Below the pieces are notes generated by a model. The model did not search any database and was not told where the DNA came from. It saw nothing but the letters and a program-made list of their open reading frames with translations. The translations under genes were made by a program, and so were the position numbers. From Streptomyces monomycini (GTDB lineage Bacteria > Actinomycetota > Actinomycetes > Streptomycetales > Streptomycetaceae): a DNA stretch of 52,143 nucleotides. Below, one piece after another: positions 48,615 through 52,143 of this stretch (positions within the stretch are counted from its first letter, which is position 1; every line of letters begins with the position of its first letter). The stretch covers positions 1 through 52,143 of the forward strand of contig NZ_JAFIQY010000055.1 in the NCBI RefSeq assembly GCF_022271435.1, given 5' to 3'.

Positions 48615-50021
48615 GTGCGCACCCGACTCCTCCCGCTCCTGATCGTCCTGCTGGCCGGGGTGCTGCTCGCGCTCGGCTTCCCGCTCGCCGGCATCACCGC
48701 GGGCGTCGAACAGCAGCGGGTGGTCGTCGACCGGATCGACGACGCGGCGCGCTTCGCCTCCCTCGCCCAGTACGTCACCACCCGCCCGGGCGCCGGCAAG
48801 ACCCCCGACGAGGACGAACGGCAGACCACGCTGAGCGCCGAACTCAAGCGCTACCACGAGCTGTACGGCATCCGCGCCGGCGTGTTCTTCCGCGACGGGA
48901 CGCCCATGGCGGCGGCCCCCGCCGGCTGGCGCGTACCGGAGGAAGGGGAGGGCGCGCGGGCCTTCAGCGAGGCACTGGCGGGCCGCCGCAGCCACGACCC
49001 CCACCAGATCTGGCCCTGGGACGACGACGGCCGGATCCCCGTCGCCTCACCCGTCGTCCGGGACGGCGACGTGGTGGCCGTCGTCGTCACCGACTCGCCC
49101 ACCGGGCGGATGCGCTTCCGCATCCTGCACGGATGGCTGCTGATCGGGGCGGGGGAGTGCGCGGCCATGCTCGTCGCGGTGGGCGCCGCCTTCCGGCTCA
49201 CCGGCTGGGTGCTGCGCCCGGTGCGCGTCCTGGACGCCGCGAGCCACGACATCGCCACCGGCCGGATGAAGTCCCGGGTCGCCGCCGCTTCCGGGCCCCC
49301 GGAACTCCGCCGCCTGGCCCGTTCGTTCAACGAGATGGCCGACAACGTCGAGGAGGTGCTGGAACAGCAGCGTGCCTTTGTCGCCGACGCCTCCCACCAG
49401 CTGCGCAACCCGCTCTCCGCACTGCTGCTGCGCATCGAACTGCTCGCCCTGGAGCTGCCCGAGGGCAACGAGGAGATCGCCTCCGTCCGTACGGAGGGCA
49501 AGCGCCTGGCCCGGGTCCTGGACGACCTCCTGGACCTGGCGCTGGCCGAGCACGCCGCCGCCGACCTCCAGCTCACCGATGTCGCCGCGCTCGCCGCCGA
49601 GCGGGTCGACTCCTGGCGCCCGCTGGCCGACGACAAGGGGGTGCTGCTGTCCTACGAGGGCCAGCGGGCCGTGACGGGCTGGGCGGACCCGGTCGCCCTG
49701 TCCAGCGGCCTGGACGCGCTGGTCGACAACGCCCTGAAGTTCACGCCCGCCGGGGAACGGGTCACCGTCGGTGTGGCGCCGGACGGCGAGTGCGTACGGA
49801 TCACCGTCTGCGACCACGGCCCCGGCCTCACCGAGGACGAACTGGCCCGGATCGGCGACCGTTTCTGGCGCAGTGGACGCCATCAGAACGTCTCCGGCTC
49901 CGGGCTGGGCCTGTCGATCACCCGCGCGCTGCTCACCGCGGGCGGTGCCACGCTCTCCTTCGCGCCGCACCGGCCGCACGGGCTGCGGGTGACCGTGGTG
50001 GTGCCGCGGAGCGCGCCGTGA
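48615..50021 (+). CDS. gluK: sensor histidine kinase GluK
   Basis: 468 aa from GTG 48615, 18 nt after gluR. Topology: membrane helix (about 5-27), an extracellular sensor of about 145 residues (QQRVVVDRIDDAARFASLAQ, then SHDPHQIWPWDDDGRIPVAS), a second helix (about 172-195), HAMP (about 195-250), HisKA with His261 in ADASHQLRNPLSALL, and HATPase (N-box VDNALKFTP, G-box DHGPG and SGLGLSI). It presumably detects glutamate outside and phosphorylates GluR. Confidence 0.88.
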   Translation: MRTRLLPLLIVLLAGVLLALGFPLAGITAGVEQQRVVVDRIDDAARFASLAQYVTTRPGAGKTPDEDERQTTLSAELKRYHELYGIRAGVFFRDGTPMAAAPAGWRVPEEGEGARAFSEALAGRRSHDPHQIWPWDDDGRIPVASPVVRDGDVVAVVVTDSPTGRMRFRILHGWLLIGAGECAAMLVAVGAAFRLTGWVLRPVRVLDAASHDIATGRMKSRVAAASGPPELRRLARSFNEMADNVEEVLEQQRAFVADASHQLRNPLSALLLRIELLALELPEGNEEIASVRTEGKRLARVLDDLLDLALAEHAAADLQLTDVAALAAERVDSWRPLADDKGVLLSYEGQRAVTGWADPVALSSGLDALVDNALKFTPAGERVTVGVAPDGECVRITVCDHGPGLTEDELARIGDRFWRSGRHQNVSGSGLGLSITRALLTAGGATLSFAPHRPHGLRVTVVVPRSAP

Positions 50022-50340
50022 CCGCCGGTACTGGTTCCGACTCCGGTCCTGGCTCCGGCCCTCGCCCTGGCCTCGACTCCGGTCCTGTCCCCCCGTCTCC
50101 CGGCCCCGGCTCCGGCCCCGTGCCCGGCCTCGTCCCCCGGACGGACCTGCCAGGACCGTGAAGGTGTGTTACCGTTGACGGTGTTGCAGTTGTGGTACCC
50201 ATGAACTTTGTGCGCGCCCGGAGGCTGGAAGCCCCGGGCGTTCATTGTTTTCCGGACCTTTCTCCGGTGTGGGGCGATCATCTCGGCGACAGGGAGGCCG
50301 TGCAGTGCGGTCTCCGGTTTGCCCCTAGAAGGAGAAAAAC
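50022..50340 (+). promoter_or_regulatory. cspA promoter and long structured leader
   Basis: 50022-50150 is a pyrimidine/GC-rich repeat encoding at most a GPGSGP-like frame that I do not call a gene. TTGACG (50175-50180) is the likely -35, with a weak -10 near TACCCA (50196-50201). The long leader holds two hairpins: CGCCCGG/CCGGGCG (50215-50221/50234-50240) and CCGGA/TCCGG (50252-50256/50263-50267), then the SD AAGGAG. Long structured leaders are typical of cold-shock genes. Confidence 0.5.
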
Positions 50341-50544
50341 ATGGCCACCGGCACCGTGAAGTGGTTCAACGCGGAAAAGGGCTTCGGCTTCATCGAGCAG
50401 GACGGCGGCGGCCCCGACGTCTTCGCCCACTACTCGAACATTCAGGCCCAGGGCTTCCGTGAGCTCCTGGAGGGCCAGAAGGTCAGCTTCGACGTGACCC
50501 AGGGCCCGAAGGGCCCGCAGGCGGAGAACATCGTCCCCGCCTGA
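50341..50544 (+). CDS. cspA: cold-shock protein (CspA family)
   Basis: 67 aa from ATG 50341, with AAGGAG about 7 nt upstream. A single OB-fold cold-shock domain: GTVKWFNAEKGFGFIEQDGG carries RNP1 (KGFGFIE) and DVFAHYSNI is RNP2. The end is VTQGPKGPQAENIVPA. It is a single-stranded RNA/DNA chaperone. It lies upstream of a DEAD-box helicase, a functionally matching neighbour. Confidence 0.95.
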   Translation: MATGTVKWFNAEKGFGFIEQDGGGPDVFAHYSNIQAQGFRELLEGQKVSFDVTQGPKGPQAENIVPA

Positions 50545-50560
50545 CGGACCAGCACGTCCG

Positions 50561-50598
50561 CGGACGGGGCCCGCACCGGCCGGTGCGGGCCCCGTCCG
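50561..50598. terminator. perfect palindromic terminator after cspA
   Basis: A 38-nt perfect palindrome (50561-50579 and 50580-50598), beginning 17 nt after the cspA stop, with no T-run. It probably ends the abundant cspA message. In 50599-50777 only Cys/Arg-type GC codon noise and CGTACG repeats are seen. Confidence 0.75.
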
Positions 50599-50777
50599 TA
50601 TCCGTACGGCCCGCCGCCGTACGCCCCCTCGCGCGGCTCGCCGACCGCGCCGACCGTCTTCGTGCGGGCGCACCGCCGCCGCACGATCCGCATGCGTACG
50701 CCCCGTACCCGTGCGGCCCGAGACCGCACGGCACCGTGCCGTACGCGCTCGGCCTCCCCGCCACAGAAGGGCTTTCA

Positions 50778-52143
50778 GTGACCCGAGCGACCGCACCGCG
50801 ACAGAGCGCCGCATCCAAGCCGTCCCCGCGGACGGCCCCCCAGCCGCCCGCCGTCTCCTTCGACGAGCTGCCGCTGGCACCGGCCCTTCTCTCCGCGCTG
50901 CGCGCGCAGGGCGTCACCGAGCCGTTCCCCATCCAGGCCGCGACGCTGCCCGCCACCCTCGCGGGCCGGGACGTCCTCGGCCGTGGCCGGACCGGCTCCG
51001 GCAAGACCCTGGCCTTCGGGCTGGCGATGCTCAGCCGTACGGCCGGACGCCGCGCCGAGAGCAAGAGCCCGCTGGCGATGGTGCTCGTGCCCACCCGTGA
51101 GCTGGCCACCCAGGTCACCCAGGCGCTCGCCCCCTACGCCACCGCGGTCGGCCTGCGCACGACCACGGTCGTCGGCGGCACCTCGATCAACCGCCAGGTC
51201 GACGCCCTGCGCAAGGGCGCCGAGATCCTGGTCGCCACCCCGGGCCGGCTCGCCGACCTGCTGGACCGCCGCGCCTGCAAGCTCGACCAGGTCACCATCA
51301 CCGTCCTCGACGAGGCCGACCAGATGACCGACATGGGCTTCCTGCCGCAGGTCACCCGCCTGATGGAGAAGGTGGACCCGGACGGCCAGCGGATGCTGTT
51401 CTCCGCGACGCTGGACCGCAACGTCGACAAGCTCGTGCGCCGGTTCCTGACCGACCCGGTCACCCACTCCGTGGACCCGTCGGCCGCGACGGTCACCACC
51501 ATGGAGCACCACGTCCTGTACGTGGACGACACCGACAAGCGGGCCACCACCACCGAGATCGCCGCCCGCGACGGCCGCGTGATCATGTTCGTGGACACCA
51601 AGCGCGGCGCCGACCGGCTCACCAAGCACCTGCTGTCGCAGGGCGTACGGGCCGCGGCCCTGCACGGCGGCAAGTCCCAGCCGCAGCGCACCCGCACCCT
51701 GGAGCAGTTCCGCACCGGCCAGGCCACCGCGCTGATCGCCACCAACGTCGCCGCCCGCGGCATCCACATCGACGGCCTCGACCTCGTGGTCAACGTCGAC
51801 CCGCCGACCGAGGCCAAGGACTACCTGCACCGCGGCGGCCGCACCGCGCGGGCCGGCGAGTCCGGCACCGTCGTCACCCTGGTCACGCCCGGCCAGCGCC
51901 GGGACATGACCCGGCTGATGTCCCGGGCGAAGATCACCCCCGGTACGGCCCGGGTCCGGCCCGGCGACGGTGAACTGATACGGATCACGGGCGCGCAGGC
52001 GCCGTCCGGCCAGCCGGTCGTGATCGCCGTCCCCGCCCAGCAGGAGCGGCCCAAGCCCGCGGGCTCCGGCGGCCGGCGGCGTCCGCGCCGCGGCGGCTCC
52101 GGCGGCGGCTCGGCAGGCGCCGGCACCGGCGCGTCGGGCGGCG
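50778..52143 (+). CDS. DEAD-box RNA helicase, 3' end beyond the window
   Basis: At least 455 aa from GTG 50778, with AGAAGGG about 7 nt upstream. It is open to the window edge, so the C-terminus is missing. Q motif FPIQAATLP, motif I GRGRTGSGKTLAFG (Arg where GRAKTG is usual), motif II DEAD in LDEADQMTDMGF, motif III SAT, and motif VI HRGGRTARAG (Gly where Ile is usual). The visible tail begins a Gly/Arg/Ser-rich region. It unwinds structured RNA, probably in ribosome assembly or cold-shock response. The two motif substitutions are worth noting and probably tolerable. Confidence 0.9.
   Translation, partial: MTRATAPRQSAASKPSPRTAPQPPAVSFDELPLAPALLSALRAQGVTEPFPIQAATLPATLAGRDVLGRGRTGSGKTLAFGLAMLSRTAGRRAESKSPLAMVLVPTRELATQVTQALAPYATAVGLRTTTVVGGTSINRQVDALRKGAEILVATPGRLADLLDRRACKLDQVTITVLDEADQMTDMGFLPQVTRLMEKVDPDGQRMLFSATLDRNVDKLVRRFLTDPVTHSVDPSAATVTTMEHHVLYVDDTDKRATTTEIAARDGRVIMFVDTKRGADRLTKHLLSQGVRAAALHGGKSQPQRTRTLEQFRTGQATALIATNVAARGIHIDGLDLVVNVDPPTEAKDYLHRGGRTARAGESGTVVTLVTPGQRRDMTRLMSRAKITPGTARVRPGDGELIRITGAQAPSGQPVVIAVPAQQERPKPAGSGGRRRPRRGGSGGGSAGAGTGASGG

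Noticed and set aside
50018..50161. 47-codon GTGA-coupled frame after gluK
   Set aside because: Simple GPGSGP repeat of C-rich DNA with no domain; probably non-coding.

Overview
The window is high-G+C actinobacterial chromosome with Streptomyces gene content: FtsK, RecA and RecX with a DUF3046 gene, a ClgR-type regulator, Lhr with Nei, and many GTG starts. It opens inside the 3' end of an rRNA operon (5S rRNA, terminator) and runs off the right edge inside a DEAD-box helicase gene. The gene order resembles the S. coelicolor region around osaC-osaA-osaB-ftsK through recA-recX to gluABCD-gluRK, as far as I recall it; nothing was searched. Gene names come from protein motifs plus that order.

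Layout. (1) 1-1.2 kb: 5S rRNA, a DegT-family aminotransferase remnant lacking the PLP-lysine region, and tRNA-Thr(GGT). (2) 1.2-10.5 kb: a stress-signalling module. A multidomain anti-sigma/phosphatase (OsaC type) diverges from a giant soluble poly-HAMP hybrid kinase (OsaA type), which is followed by a response regulator (OsaB type). (3) 10.7-18.3 kb: ftsK, a RodZ-like HTH/membrane protein, rimO-pgsA-cinA and clgR. (4) 18.5-23.8 kb: a Dps gene behind a SigB-like promoter, a decayed methyltransferase fragment, a flavin/F420 oxidoreductase, a stand-alone hemC and small membrane proteins. (5) 23-36 kb: nei and lhr, an AraC-azlC-azlD operon, an MFS transporter, and a prenyltransferase-fold protein. 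DUF3046 and AI-2E transporter genes follow. (6) 36.3-38.4 kb: recA-recX with two stacked damage-type promoters and a DnaA box. (7) 38.8-43.7 kb: a secreted hydrolase, a cysteine dioxygenase-rhodanese operon preceded by a previously unlisted Cys-rich leader peptide, and a flavin monooxygenase. (8) 43.9-50.0 kb: a glutamate-type ABC importer (gluABCD) divergent from its likely two-component system (gluR-gluK). (9) 50-52 kb: a cold-shock protein and an RNA helicase.

How the parts connect. Stress and DNA repair recur: OsaC (SigB control), a SigB-type site at dps, ClgR, and near-identical TTGTCAGTG-N8 (RecA-NDp/PafBC) promoters at both recA and lhr. Two short regulatory loops are visible. A Cys-rich uORF sits in front of cysteine catabolism genes, and gluR-gluK sits next to glutamate uptake genes. 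The sequence is also unusually rich in young short tandem repeats. Some lie in frame inside proteins (azlC, MFS, hemC, cinA, monooxygenase). Two arrays begin on a gene's own stop codon (recX and the secreted hydrolase).
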